Below, piece by piece: positions 1 through 11,804 of a DNA stretch of 64,000 bases (the first letter of the stretch is position 1; every line of letters starts with the position of its first letter). The notes beneath the pieces were generated by a model. The model was given only the letters and a program-made list of their open reading frames with translations, searched no databases and was not told where the DNA came from. The DNA is from Amphiduros pacificus (Eukaryota > Annelida > Polychaeta > Phyllodocida > Hesionidae). The DNA lies in the NCBI GenBank assembly GCA_949316495.1, contig OX439011.1:22411995-22475994 (forward strand), read 5' to 3'. Position numbers and translations under genes: made by a program.

Positions 1-466
1 GTATATCACAGACTTCAGGGGGCTGAGTATATCACAGACTTCAGGGGGCTGAGTATATCACAGACTTCAGGGGGCTGAGTATATCGCAGACTTCAGGGGG
101 CTGAGTATATCACAGACTTCAGGGGGCTGAGTATATCACAGACTTCAGGGGGCTGAGTATATCACAGACTTCAGGGGGCTGAGTATATCACAGACTTCAG
201 GGGGCTGAGTATATCACAGACTTCAGGGGGCTGAGTATATCACAGACTTCAGGGGGCTGAGTATATCGCAGACTTCAGGGGGCTGAGTATATCACAGACT
301 TCAGGGGGCTGAGTATATCGCAGACTTCAGGGGGCTGAGTATATCACAGACTTCAGGGGGCTGAGTATATCACAGACTTCAGGGGGCTGAGTATATCACA
401 GACTACAGGGGGCTGAGTATATCACAGACTTCAGGGGGCTGAGTATATCACAGACTTCTGTTCAGT
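1..466. repeat. 26-bp minisatellite, about 18 copies
   Basis: A 26-bp unit with core GACTTCAGGGGGCTGAG is repeated head to tail from the window edge to about base 460. Copies are almost identical; the variation is mostly TATCACAG versus TATCGCAG. The array is cut by the window start, so its full length is unknown. Each unit contains GA-GTATAT, which resembles a splice donor. Since other arrays in this gene start from splice sites, this one could be seeded by an upstream MYLK donor, but no exon is visible here. Confidence 0.97.
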
Positions 467-2678
467 TCTAGGTAATCTTAGGCAGAGTTCACATCTGCCT
501 AAGACAATTTCTTCAACATTTTCAATTTTTTGTCTGTTCATGATTATTATCTTCAATAAGTTTTATCCTTGAATTATATTGACATTATATTAAACTCCAT
601 GTCCAGGCAACTCAAAGGATTTAGATACAGAATGAAGAAGAGGTAATTTAGAGCATACAGATTTTTTTTAAATTATTGTTTGATTTATTTTCCAATGTTT
701 GAAGTGGATTTCAGTAATAAATGCAACTTGGGCAGCAATTTAATCTTTATACAGTGCCTTTCAAAAATGACTTCATAGTCATTTTATTTCTCAATTTTGA
801 AATATTTTGAATTCCTTGGGCAACATTAATCCTTCAGATCCATTATGTATAGTTTTACCTTTAAAACATCACTCTTTTAACAAGAGTACTAAGTCACTTA
901 TAGATAAAGCAAAAAGTATGAAATTATTTTGAAATGTACTGTATAAATTATTGATTTCCCTATCACAGCACTCGCACTCACAATGATTCTCCCACTTCCC
1001 ACCAGGTGTCAGTGTGCATAAGTCCCACCAATCTGATTTATTTTGTTAATTTGTGATATGGCTTCAGAAGAAATAACTCGTAAAATTATTTTAGTTAATT
1101 TTACCCCTCAGCATATTTTCCTGAAGGTGTATTCAGTGGTGGCCTGTGTCATCTGGGCATCTGTTTTTTTTATGAACCTGATAGCTTGAAAATGAATATT
1201 ATTTGGTTTTTTAAATATAAAGTATCAATAACATGAAAATCTTGAAATGATTTCTTAATTGGTGACCATGACTTTTATTTGAAGGTCATTTGATAGCATT
1301 ACCAAACTTAAACTATAAAAGCACTTTTTTCGTGTCTTAAAATGATTTGATTTTCGGTGACTGTGACCTACATATTAAGGTTATGTGACCTGATTATTAA
1401 AAAGCATCAGATCAAAACAAATGAAAATAGAATTACCAAACTACAGCCATTGATACATGCTATCAACCTATCAAAACAATGCACTAGTGACCTTGACCTT
1501 CATTTTTACCATTTCTCTGAAAATCTTGTGAATGCAACAAGTTGCTACAAATAAAAAAAGCATTACCAAACTTAAATGCTGGATGCATCTTATCAATGGT
1601 ACTCTTGTTGGTGACCTTGACCTGCACTCCAAGGTCAAGTAACTTGATCTCTTAAAATCTTGAGAATGCAATAATTGAATAAATTAGGACAGCATTACTA
1701 AACTGAAACTATTGATGGATACAAGTTCTAAATTTCTAATCCTTCTATTTTTGCCAGTCTGCGCTTTCTGACTAGTATTCTTTTACATAAAATTGACTTT
1801 TTTAATTGGAGAAAATATACTACTTTCACCAAAAGAAAATAAAAAATTGAATAAGATATTTTGTTTATTTGCCAATTTTGGCACAGAACCTAAGTAGCAC
1901 AGAGGTTTGAATATAGATTTATGCTATATATTTATATAGGAAAGTTTGGAAACTTTTTATTTCTGCATATCTGTTTGACCGTCCTAATGTAAACATATTT
2001 AGGTATTCTGAACTGATGCACATGCATGCCACCAGCTTTCTGAATGCTTCCTACAGTTTATCTTGAAATCATTTCTCAATACATTTGTTTTTAAATGATT
2101 GGAATCTTTAGGCAAATACAATATGAAAAAAACAAGAATTTCTTCTTTTTTAAATAGATGTTTTCTGACTGATATTTCAAGCTTGATGGCAAATTATACA
2201 TTCTCCTTCATATTATATTTAGGTTTTAACCATCTACAAGTTACAATTATGAAAAAAAAATTACAAAAGAAATTTCCATAAAAAAACAAATTTTGGGCAA
2301 ATTGTGGATTTAGCTTATTTTAAAAATACGTTTGGAGGACCCAATCAATAAAAAAATGAAAGTAGAAGTGAGAATGAAAAAATTATTAATGAGCCATTTT
2401 TTTGCTTATTCTTTTTATTTCATTATTATTTTGTTGGCTTCAATGGCCTTTTTAGGTTCTTCAAATGTTTTTACCATGAAATATAGATTTAAGGATAAAA
2501 CAGAATTTGAAAACTTTCAATTAGGAATAGTAGCAGTATTATAGAGCCAGTGTTTTGGTGTTTGTAAACCCCAAATATCATGATCCCTGCACATGCCACT
2601 GAAATCACTGCTGCACGCTATCTTGCATGCTAACATTTTATTCTTTTATGTTTTCTTCTGTTTTTTTCACGGTCATAG
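467..2678. other. Non-coding stretch upstream of the first recognised exon
   Basis: This is AT-rich sequence with no ORF that looks coding. GTGACCTTGACC-like motifs recur around 1370, 1490 and 1615 in diverged copies, which suggests an old dispersed repeat. The short ORFs at 2099-2281 and 2332-2544 are A/T-driven and resemble no protein I know. It is most likely intron of MYLK, ending in the pyrimidine-rich acceptor at about 2640-2678. Confidence 0.6.
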
Positions 2679-2991
2679 CCCGCACCTCACATCCATATCA
2701 CTGCAAAAGTCCTTGCCCCCCGAAAACAAGTTTGTGCTCCCCCACAGACCGCAGCTGAAGACGATCGGGGCCAGCGTGGCCGAATCGAGCTCCGAGTCGG
2801 AGAAGGACTGCGAGCAGCACGACTTCCGGTCCGTCCTGAAGCGTCACGTGAGGACAAAACAGCGGCCGAAGGTGGAGGAAGAACTGGCGGACGCCAAGGC
2901 TCGGGAGGGAGACATGGTCGTCCTGCAGTGCGTCATCAGCGGCGTGCCCAAACCAGACCTTAAATGGTTCCTCGCCAAGAAAGAGATCAAG
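2679..2991 (+). CDS. MYLK: MYLK exon a: linker with DFRSVL motif, first half of Ig-1
   Basis: The exon follows a T-rich tract ending CATAG and ends at AAG|GTATGT. It starts on the third base of a split codon and ends on a complete codon. GC content rises sharply relative to the flanks. It encodes an acidic Ser/Glu-rich stretch and then DFRSVL (2821-2838), the DFRxxL actin-binding motif known from vertebrate MLCK. The first half of an Ig domain follows (GDMVVLQC, then a Trp in KWFLAKKEIK). Only one DFRxxL is seen here; vertebrate short MLCK has three, and more could lie upstream. The ORF reading back to an ATG at 2593 is intronic read-through. Confidence 0.92.
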
Positions 2992-4084
2992 GTATGTACA
3001 ACCACCACCAGGGGGCAGAAGTGTCTGACCTCAAGGAGGGACCATTAATTATTCTGGGGGCTGTGGAGGAGAATAGAATATTATGATTATTGCTGTTCAT
3101 TTTTTTAATGAGAAAAAATGTATTGGAAAAAAAAAAAAAATTTGTCCTCTCCCCCCTAATATTCAATGGTTTATCCTTAAGATTACTTGGGTACGTTTGT
3201 CAGGAGATCACAGTGGACTGTTGATTCAGTCTGACCTTGAATGCATCAAGCCAAAGTGGTAATGGATGGTTGTATCAAACAATAAACAGAAAAACTAACA
3301 TGTTACTAGTTCTACCACCAGAGGTCACATCATGCAAGGAACACCCAACAATATATAAACACCATTTACACATTGAGCAGATAGCTTTGATCCAAGGAAC
3401 TATGCCTTTTGATTGCATAATGTCTTATCAAGGAAAATTACTTAAAGGTTTACAAACAGTAAAAAAAGTAAAGTAAAATTATAAAAAGAAGTCTGACTCA
3501 GCTTTCATCTTGTGATGCTTTTATAAATAAGTATGTTGCATAGCACCAGGTACCCTAGCCAAAATAATTCCATGACATCCTGCCAGGATAATTTCCCAGA
3601 TCTGCAATAGGAGAGTTAGATTGGGCTGTCACTTAGCGCCCCCTGCTGGCCGTCCTGTCGCTGCCCTCTATACCCCATCAATATATAGTCGTGAGAGAGC
3701 TTAATCTGATACTGCTCACCACTGAATAACATGCATATCTACTTTGTGCTTGATGGCCACTAAACTTTAGGACTGAACTTTTAAACTTTGCAGCGATTTC
3801 GTGATCACCATGGTTAATATAACTTTATTTGCGGGCAGCCTCTAAAGTGTATGGATGTTAAACTGTATCATTGGGTCAGTGGAATGATGGGTAAGTGTGT
3901 AGTTAACGAGGGAATATTATATAACCTATGATTAGTATTGTCAGACTGATGAGATGCGAATAATTATGCTCTTTAACAGGGGTTTTATGCTACTGACAGA
4001 GTGTGAAGGTGGTTGGGGGTGTCATGGTGGAATATATGCATTGTTCTTCATTTTATGTATTAGAATCTGAAGAAAAGTACTGCA
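2992..4084. other. Start of the 6.2-kb first intron
   Basis: No exon-like segment is visible here. Two sequences close to the CTCF core consensus lie at 3005-3018 (+) and 3635-3649 (minus). The rest is AT-rich and single-copy as far as can be judged within the window. Confidence 0.55.
3635..3649 (-). promoter_or_regulatory. CTCF-like motif
   Basis: On the minus strand the bases read CCAGCAGGGGGCGCT, which matches the 14-15 base core preferred by vertebrate CTCF. A similar site lies at 3005-3018. This is a sequence match only; occupancy is unknown. Confidence 0.4.
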
Positions 4085-6770
4085 TTTGATTTATGATGTA
4101 ATAATGAAACTACATGTAATGTAGTAATTATACTACACATGTTGTAGTAATGATACTACTCACTAGGCAGTAATGATACTGACCACTATGCAGTAATGAT
4201 TCTGCCGGTTATGTAGTAATGATACTGCCGGTTATGTAGTAATGATACTGCCTGTTGTGCAGTAATGATACTGCCTGTTATGCAGTAATGATACTGCCGG
4301 TTATGTAGTAATGATACTGCCTGTTATGCAGTAATGATACTGCCTGTTATGCAGTAATGATACTGCCTGTTATGCAGTAATGATACTGCCTGTTATGTAG
4401 TAATGATACTGCCGGTTATGTAGTAATGATACTGCCTGTTATGTAGTAATGATACTGCCTGTTGTGCAGTAATGATACTGCCTGTTATGCAGTAATGATA
4501 CTGCCGGTTATGTAGTAATGATACTGCCGGTTATGTAGTAATGATACTGCCTGTTATGTAGTAATGATACTGCCTGTTATGTAGTAATGATACTGCCTGT
4601 TGTGCAGTAATGATACTGCCTGTTATGTAGTAATGATACTGCCGGTTATGTAGTAATGATACTGCCTGTTATGTAGTAATGATACCATCCACTATGCAGT
4701 AATGATACTGCCTGTTATGCAGTAATGGTACTGCCAGTTATTCAGTAATGATACTGCCTGTTATGCAGTAATGATACTGCCTGTTATGTAGTAATGATAC
4801 CACCCACTATGCAGTAATGATACTGCCTGTTATGCAGTAATGATACTGCCTGTTATGTAGTAATGATACCATCCACTATGCAGTAATGATACCACCAACT
4901 ATGCAGTACTGATACTGCCAGTTATGCAGTAATGATACTGCCTGTTATGTAGTAATGATACCATCCACTATGCAGTAATGATACTGCCTGTTATGTAGTA
5001 ATGATACCATCCACTATGCAGTAATGATACCACCAACTATGCAGTAATGATACTGCCTGTTGTGCAGTAATGATACCACCCACTATGCAGTAATGATACT
5101 GCCTGTTATGCAGTAATGATACTGCCTGTTATGCAGTAATGATACTGCCTGTTATGTAGTAATGATACCATCCACTATGCAGTAATGATACCACCAACTA
5201 TGCAGTAATGATACTGCCAGTTATGCAGTAATGATACTGCCTGTTATGTAGTAATGATACCATCCACTATGCAGTAATGATACCACCAACTATGCAGTAC
5301 TGATACTGCCAGTTATGCAGTAATGATACTGCCTGTTATGTAGTAATGATACCATCCACTATGCAGTAATGATACTGCCTGTTATGCAGTAATGATACTG
5401 CCTGTTATGCAGTAATGATACCATCCACTATGCAGTAATGATACCACCAACTATGCAGTACTGATACTGCCAGTTATGCAGTAATGATACTGCCTGTTAT
5501 GTAGTAATGATACCATCCACTATGCAGTAATGATACTGCCTGTTATGCAGTAATGATACTGCCTGTTATGTAGTAATGATACCATCCACTATGCAGTAAT
5601 GATACCACCAACTATGCAGTACTGATACTGCCAGTTATGCAGTAATGATACTGCCTGTTATGTAGTAATGATACCATCCACTATGCAGTAATGATACTGC
5701 CTGTTATGCAGTAATGATACTGCCTGTTATGCAGTAATGATACCACCAACTATGCAGTAATGATACTGCCTGTTATGTAGTAATGATACCATCCACTATG
5801 CAGTAATGATACTGCCTGTTATGCAGTAATGATACTGCCTGTTATGCAGTAATGATACCACCCACTATGCAGTAATGATACTGCCTGTTATGTAGTAATG
5901 ATACCATCCACTATGCAGTAATGATACCACCAACTATGCAGTAATGATACTGCCTGTTATGTAGTAATGATACCATCCACTATGCAGTAATGATACCACC
6001 AACTATGCAGTAATGATACTGCCTGTTATGCAGTAATGATACTGCCTGTTATGCAGTAATGATACTGCCTGTTATGTAGTAATGATACCATCCACTATGC
6101 AGTAATGATACCACCAACTATGCAGTAATGATACTGCCTGTTATGCAGTAATGATACTGCCTGTTATGCAGTAATGATACCACCCACTATGCAGTAATGA
6201 TACTGCCTGTTATGCAGTAATGATACCACCCACTATGCAGTAATGATACTGCCTGTTATGCAGTAATGATACTGCCTGTTATGCAGTAATGATACTGCCT
6301 GTTATGTAGTAATGATACTGCCTGTTATGCAGTAATGATACCACCCACTATGCAGTAATGATACTGCCTGTTGTGCAGTAATGATACCACCCACTATGCA
6401 GTAATGATACTGCCTGTTATGCAGTAATGATACTGCCTGTTATGCAGTAATGATACTGCCTGTTATGTAGTAATGATACCATCCACTATGCAGTAATGAT
6501 ACCACCAACTATGCAGTAATGATACTGCCTGTTATGCAGTAATGATACTGCCTGTTATGCAGTAATGATACCACCCACTATGCAGTAATGATACTGCCTG
6601 TTATGCAGTAATGATATTGCCTGTTATCCAGTAATGATACTGCCTGTTATGCAGTAATGATACCATCCACTATGCAGTAATGATACTGCCTGTTATGCAG
6701 TAATGATACTGCCTGTTGTGCAGTAATGATACTGCCTGTTGTGCAGTAATGATACTGCATAAGGCATAGT
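4085..6770. repeat. 23-bp minisatellite with higher-order variants, about 115 copies
   Basis: The core CAGTAATGATACTGCC repeats every 23 bp. Unit variants (TGCCTGTTATG, TGCCGGTTATG, CATCCACTATG, CACCAACTATG) occur in recurring blocks, so the array has higher-order structure. Edges before about 4190 and after 6750 are degenerate. The array lies in the intron between 2991 and 9214. Minus-strand ORFs inside it are repeat artefacts. Confidence 0.97.
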
Positions 6771-7884
6771 AACGATACTACATGTGGTGTAGTTTTGAGA
6801 GTGCATGTTATGATGTGCGTGTGGTACAGTAACAAATACTTCCCAACTTGATACTACATATTTGCAAACCACACAGTAATAGAAATATAAATTAGTAATA
6901 GATTCATAGAACCGGACCAATGAGTTGTGAATGAAGCGGTGTACATATAGTATGTAAGTGAGGACATGTTAGAAGCCTGGAATGCTAGGAATGCTAGGCT
7001 CAGTGATACAGGATGCTCAGTCCACTGTGTTCTGCATCACATTTCCTGACAAAGCACCGGAAATATATGAATAAAGCCTCCCAGATTAGAGTATGCAGGG
7101 GCGCTGGGGTGGCTGCCGGGTTTGGTCGCACGGTATTACTCTGTATATAGTTATATAGAAGTCAGATTAATGGTGAAAGGCCGTGGACACAGCTGATTGT
7201 CAGGGAGGAAAAAAATTCTTAGGCTCGCCAAGGAGATTAGAGCAGTATAAATCAGACATGGAAATAACGGTAATTATAATCATCCTTAATAATTATCGTT
7301 GATATGTTTTGATGTGTAGATATTCATACAAATAATGAAGATGAGGAAATAGGTCATGTTAATGAGAACAACAACACTTTTCATGGACCTTTTATTTTGA
7401 AAGTTATTTCTAAAAAAATTAATTTGAGAATTATATTTGTTTTGGTGGGAAATGAGTTTTACTTCTCTGGTTGTTTCCTTGTTTGTCATTTACATGTTAC
7501 CATGGTTACTCTGTAGCATCTTGAATCCGTCTCAGTCATGATCAGAACTTACGTTTGCCTGTTATTTTGAGTGCAATTTTGGCAGATAATGTATCTTTAC
7601 TGTCTTCTAAATGTATGTTTGATGGTAACTAAAATGTTGCAGTGGACAAGATCCAGATTTTACTTCACAGATTTTGTTGTTTTAAACCTGAGGTTGGGCA
7701 TGCATGATTGCCCAGTCATTCCAATGTACAAATAGCCAATTAGATAACCATGATTAGATTAAAACTACATTTTGGCAATTTGTGCTGATAATGTGGAAAT
7801 TGCTGTCATTTTGCCATAATTGTGTGTCTAATTATGTTTTGATATGGTATGCTGTACTGATCTATAGTAACCTGTTGGAGATGA
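6771..7884. other. Unique intron sequence between two arrays
   Basis: AT-rich sequence with no coding signature and no recognised repeat. The minus-strand ORF at 7286-7489 is low-complexity and unsupported. Confidence 0.5.
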
Positions 7885-8870
7885 TTGGAGACATGTGGAA
7901 CATTGTTATTTCATTACCAAGTGGAGAGGATTGTTAAATGTGGTAACCAAGTAGTAAGGATTGTTAAATGGTAACCAAGTGGAGATGATTGTTCAATGGT
8001 AACCAAGTAGAGAGGATTGTTAAATGGTAACCAAGTAGAGAGGATTGTTAAATGGTAACCAAGTGGAGATGATTGTTGAATGGTAACCAAGTATTGAGGA
8101 TAGTTAAATGGTAACCAAGTAGAGAGGATTGTTAAATGGTAACCAAGTAGTGAGGATTGTTAAATGGTAACCAAGTGGAGATGATTGTTCAATGGTAACC
8201 AAGTGGAGAGGATTGTTAAATGGTAACCAAGTAGAGAGGATTGTTAAATGGTAACCAAGTGGAGAGGATTGTTAAATGGTAACCAAGTGGAGAGGATTGT
8301 TAAATGGTAACCAAGTAGAGAGGATTGTTAAATGGTAACCAAGTAGTGAGGATTATTATATGGTAACCAAGTGGAGAGGATTGTTAAATGGTAACCAAGT
8401 GGAGAGGATTGTTATATGGTAACCAAGTAGAGAGGATTGTTAAATGGTAACCAAGTGGAGAGGATTGTTAAATGGTAACCAAGTGGAGAGGATTGTTAAA
8501 TGGTAACCAAGTAGAGAGGATTGTTAAATGGTAACCAAGTAGTGAGGATTCTTATATGGTAACCAAGTAGAAGGGATTGTTAAATGGTAACCAAGTGGAG
8601 AGGATTGTTAAATGGTAACCAAGTAGTGAGGATTGTTAAATGGTAACCAAGTAGTGAGGATTGTTGAATGGTAACCAAGTAGAGAGGATAGTTAAATGGT
8701 AACCAAGTATTCAGGATAGTTAAATGGTAACCAAGTAACCAAATATTGTTAAATGGTAACCAAGTAGAGAGCATTGTTATGTAGTACCCAAGTAGAGAGC
8801 ATTGTTATGTATTACCCAAGTAGAGAGCATTGTTATGTAGTACCCAAATAGAGAGCATTTTATACAGCAA
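7885..8870. repeat. 28-bp minisatellite, about 33 copies
   Basis: The core TGGTAACCAAGTAGAGAGGA repeats every 28 bp with small changes (AGAGAGG, GGAGAGG, AGTGAGG). It decays after 8750 into a TAGTACCCAAGTAGAGAGC variant. It lies in the same 6.2-kb MYLK intron as the 23-bp array. Confidence 0.96.
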
Positions 8871-9213
8871 GCAAGTTGAGAGGATTTCTAAATAGTTTTC
8901 AACTCAGAACACCAGGAATTTCATCAAGGTGAAAAATAATAAGATTGTTGTTAGAGAATTTGAATTGAGTGAGTTGTCTTGATAAGAAACACAATTAGAT
9001 TCTCATATTCATTGACATAACACCCAACACATATCTAAATTACACAATTAAGATAAGTGTTTGGGAGAGCCTGTAAACACTGACAAAGCAAATTTCATCT
9101 CTGGATCCTGTTCATTATATGATCATAAATAATGTTTTTATTACAGCCATATTTCAGATAAGATGCAAAAATAAGTCACCATTATCATAATCATAAATGT
9201 CTGTTTATTGCAG
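8871..9213. other. End of the 6.2-kb intron
   Basis: Unique AT-rich sequence ending in the acceptor TTTATTGCAG at 9213. No other feature is seen. Confidence 0.6.
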
Positions 9214-9361
9214 GAGTCCAAGTATTTCAAGATGACCTATGAGAACAGCGTGGCTAAGTTGACGATGGCGGAGGTTTACCCTGAGGATGAGGGAGAGTAC
9301 ACATGCCGAGCATCAAACGAGGCCGGCAACGTCACCACAAAGTGTGACGTCTACGTGCAAG
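9214..9361 (+). CDS. MYLK: MYLK exon b: second half of Ig-1
   Basis: Acceptor TTTATTGCAG and donor CAAG|GTACCA bound 148 bp, entering in phase 0 and leaving in phase 1. The translation has the Ig signature DEGEYTCRASNEAG followed by DVYVQ. It joins exon a directly, so the Ig domain is split after the Trp-containing C strand, a common position in MLCK and titin-type Ig exons. Confidence 0.93.
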
Positions 9362-10018
9362 GTACCACTAAAGTTCAACTCATGCATGTAGTTGTCTTAG
9401 CTGTTAATGAGCATGTTGTAATGATCTTATGATATTCAATTTCTCAAGAAACAAAAACAAAAAACAAAAAAAAAAGAACTAGAAAAAAAAATCAATGTTC
9501 CTTGAAATATAAATATGGTGTAACATGAAGAATGGGTGCCTGGACAGTTACCAGTAGATGTCACCTTTGTATATTATTTTGAATGCGATTTCCATCTGCC
9601 ATTTTATCACAGTTTGCAAGTTACTATCATGTTCAGCTACAGATTTCTTAACTTCACATATCACCTTATCTCAAAGATTTTGTTTTCAAGAGCTTGTCGT
9701 TCATAAGAATTGAAGTTCTTTGATGAATCTTTGATGACTTCAGTATAAAGAATTATTACAGGCCAGTGATTCCATTAATATGCATACTAACCAAACTGTG
9801 TGAAATTCCACGAATATTTGGCATGTTAAGGAGAAATCCCATAAATGTTAGTCACCCGCTAAAAATTCACTTAAAACAGCCTTGAAAATGTCAAAATTTT
9901 TATCACTCCAGCCTACTACGCCCAAGTGAAGTCTTAAATATTCAATTTGAAAATAAAAAGCAAAAAAAAAACAACAACAAAATTAGATATTCATTTTTTT
10001 TGCCTGAATGTCTTGTAG
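9362..10018. other. 657-bp intron
   Basis: A/T-rich intron containing an A-rich tract near 9450. Nothing else is recognised. The acceptor is GTCTTGTAG. Confidence 0.6.
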
Positions 10019-10234
10019 AGCTTGATCCAGACCGTGAGGAGATGTCTCCGCGGGACCGAGGCAACACGAGCTCGGACGCCATGGAGCCGCCGCTCATCGA
10101 GGACCTCACGCCCGACAACATCCACGTCCTGCGCGGACACAAGTTCCAACTTAAGGCAAAGTTTGCCGGAGAGCCAACGCCCAACGTCAGATGGATGCTT
10201 GGGAAAACCGAACTCACGCCAGGCAGACATGAAG
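10019..10234 (+). CDS. MYLK: MYLK exon c: linker and first half of Ig-2
   Basis: The exon enters and leaves in phase 1 (donor GAAG|GTGAGA). It encodes a charged linker (LDPDREEMSPRDRG) and then the first half of an Ig domain with FAGEPTPNVRWMLGK. The usual first Ig cysteine is replaced (QLKAKF), so this domain lacks the canonical core disulfide. The last ~27 bases of the exon and the donor are the first unit of a 51-bp tandem array. Confidence 0.92.
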
Positions 10235-10430
10235 GTGAGATATACACGTATCTATAGAGAGAACTCACACCAGGCAGACACGAAGGTGAGATATACACGT
10301 ATCTATAGAGAGAACTCACACCAGGCAGACATGAAGGTGAGATATACACGTATCTATAGAGAGAACTCACACCAGGCAGACATGAAGGTGAGATATACAC
10401 GTATCTACAGAGAGAGAACTTGCGCCAGGC
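10208..10430 (+). repeat. 51-bp repeat that copies the exon c donor site
   Basis: Donor-containing GGCAGACATGAAGGTGAGA (GGCAGACACGAAGGTGAGA in the second copy) occurs with its GAAGGTGAG at 10231, 10282, 10333 and 10384, exactly 51 bp apart. A fifth decayed copy follows at about 10410-10430. Each unit holds about 27 bp of exon sequence, a full GTGAGA donor and about 24 bp of intron. In the coding frame the intronic part reads a stop (TATCTATAG), so using a downstream donor would truncate the protein. Long ORFs on both strands here result from the 51-bp (17-codon) period. Confidence 0.95.
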
Positions 10431-10587
10431 AGACAAAAATAATTTATTTTCCGGAAATTTTGCAGAGGATTTGAAAACTTCTATAAGTTCTTGTGACCGT
10501 TTCTGCAAACCAAAATTATAAAAAAACAAAACAAACACGAACAAAAATTGTTTGCATCCCACAAAGTTTTATATATATATATTATCT

Positions 10588-10680
10588 GGCCGAATTAGCT
10601 TGATTGGTAGAATATTTGGCTTGAGACCCAGGAATTCCCAGTTCACATCCCTGGCAAGTGCTATGTGTAGACATTGTTTA
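10588..10680 (+). mobile_element. tRNA-derived SINE head (partial)
   Basis: TTAGCTTGATTGGTAGAA resembles a Pol III A box, and CCCAGTTCACATCCC, about 30 bases further on, resembles a B box. Together they give a tRNA-like head of about 70 bp. The acceptor-stem ends do not pair well, so it is not a tRNA gene. It lies in the 513-bp intron after exon c. No clear tail or target duplication is seen. Confidence 0.5.
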
Positions 10681-10747
10681 TAATCAGAGCTATATTAATG
10701 TGACCTTTATTACGTGATACTAAGTGATGACGTTGTGGTCGTTGTAG

Positions 10748-10891
10748 ATGGTCGTGTGAGGGTAGACGTGGTGCGGGACACCAGTACGCTGACTGTGACG
10801 GACGCCATCCCCGAGGACAGCGGCTGCTACTCACTCACCGTCCAGAACGAGCTCGGCCATGACACCTGCAGCTCTTCCGTCACCGTCGAAG
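10748..10891 (+). CDS. MYLK: MYLK exon d: second half of Ig-2
   Basis: Acceptor GTTGTAG and donor GAAG|GTTAGT bound 144 bp, phase 1 to phase 1. The translation shows TLTVTDAIPEDSGCYSLTV followed by a final beta strand ending VTVE. In the Ig signature the Tyr-x-Cys order is changed (GCYSLTV), in line with the missing first cysteine in exon c. It is a degenerate but recognisable I-set Ig. Confidence 0.9.
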
Positions 10892-11026
10892 GTTAGTATG
10901 ATATTAATGTAATCACCATAGAATTAATATAATCACCTCCGTCCCCTTTTTTTTTTTTCTGGAGAATTTAACTTGAGATATAATTGGAAAAAGAATATAT
11001 AGAATGATAATGTGGTTTATGTTAAG

Positions 11027-11199
11027 ATCGTCCTAACTCACCCGCGGGTGTACCGGCAGCCAGTAACATCACTGGTAACGGACTGACGCTGTCCTGGTAC
11101 GGGCCGTCATACGACGGAGGAAGTCACGTGACGGAGTACAGAGTGGAGGTGTGCAAACAGCCGGATCTGGAATGGAAGACACTAACATCTGCCTGCAAG
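11027..11199 (+). CDS. MYLK: MYLK exon e: first half of the FN3 domain
   Basis: Phase 1 to phase 0. The translation begins with a Pro-rich DRPNSPAGVPAA and continues LTLSWYGPSYDGGS, the hallmark of the single FN3 domain just before the kinase in MLCK. The donor is AAG|GTAGGT. The intron begins with GTAGGTCACATG, which is then repeated many times. Confidence 0.94.
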
Positions 11200-11640
11200 G
11201 TAGGTCACATGATTACTAAATGTAGGTCACATGATCACTAAATGTAGGTCACATGTGTATTGCATGTAGGTCACATGTGTATTGCATGTAGGTCACATGA
11301 GTGCATGTAGGTCACACGAGTGCATGTAGGTCACATGAGTGCATGTAGGTCACATGAATATTGATTATAATGTAGGTCACATGGGTATTGTATGTATGTC
11401 ATAGGAGTGCATGTAGGTCACATGAATATGGATTGTAGGTCACATGAATACAGTTTGTAGGTCACATGAATACAGTTTGTAGGTCACATAAAAATGAATT
11501 TAGGTCACATGAAATCTTAACATGTCATGCTAATATTGAATACTACAAATATCAAATGTAGGTCTCACAAATTTACTGAATATAGGTCACACAAGGTCAC
11601 TGAAATAATCTATATATTTCTATAACCTGCAAAGTAGGTC
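11200..11640 (+). repeat. Irregular array of GTAGGTCACATG, seeded at the exon e donor
   Basis: The intron's first 12 bases, GTAGGTCACATG, recur about 12 times at about 16-28-bp spacing, then decay (GTAGGTCTCAC, ATAGGTCACAC) to about 11,640. Every intact copy is a possible GTAGGT donor and also carries an AGGTCA half-site. The first copy is the functional 5' splice site of exon e. Confidence 0.9.
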
Positions 11641-11804
11641 ACACTGCTTTCCTTTTATCTTGTGGACATGAGCTTTGATTTGTGATGTCTATTACAATAC
11701 AATACAAATGCAAAATTTATCCTCATAGAGAGACCTCTGGTGGGGCATGGCAGAAATAAAGACTGGTGGTAATAGGATAGTTACATTTGTGATGTCTATT
11801 ACAG

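Noticed and set aside
2593-2678. ATG and hydrophobic leader ahead of exon a that looks like a signal peptide
   Set aside because: It is the T-rich tract and acceptor of the intron. MLCK is cytosolic, and the exon starts at 2679 by splice phase.
4085-6770. CRISPR-like regular repeats (also the other arrays)
   Set aside because: Units are directly adjacent without unique spacers, in an intron of a eukaryotic gene; these are minisatellites.
9942-10562. 206-residue minus-strand ORF with repeated PGVSSLYRYVYIS
   Set aside because: Produced by the 51-bp repeat, whose period is a multiple of three, on the strand opposite to a real exon.
10588-10680. Functional tRNA gene
   Set aside because: A and B boxes are present but the acceptor stem and anticodon arm do not pair properly; a SINE head fits better.
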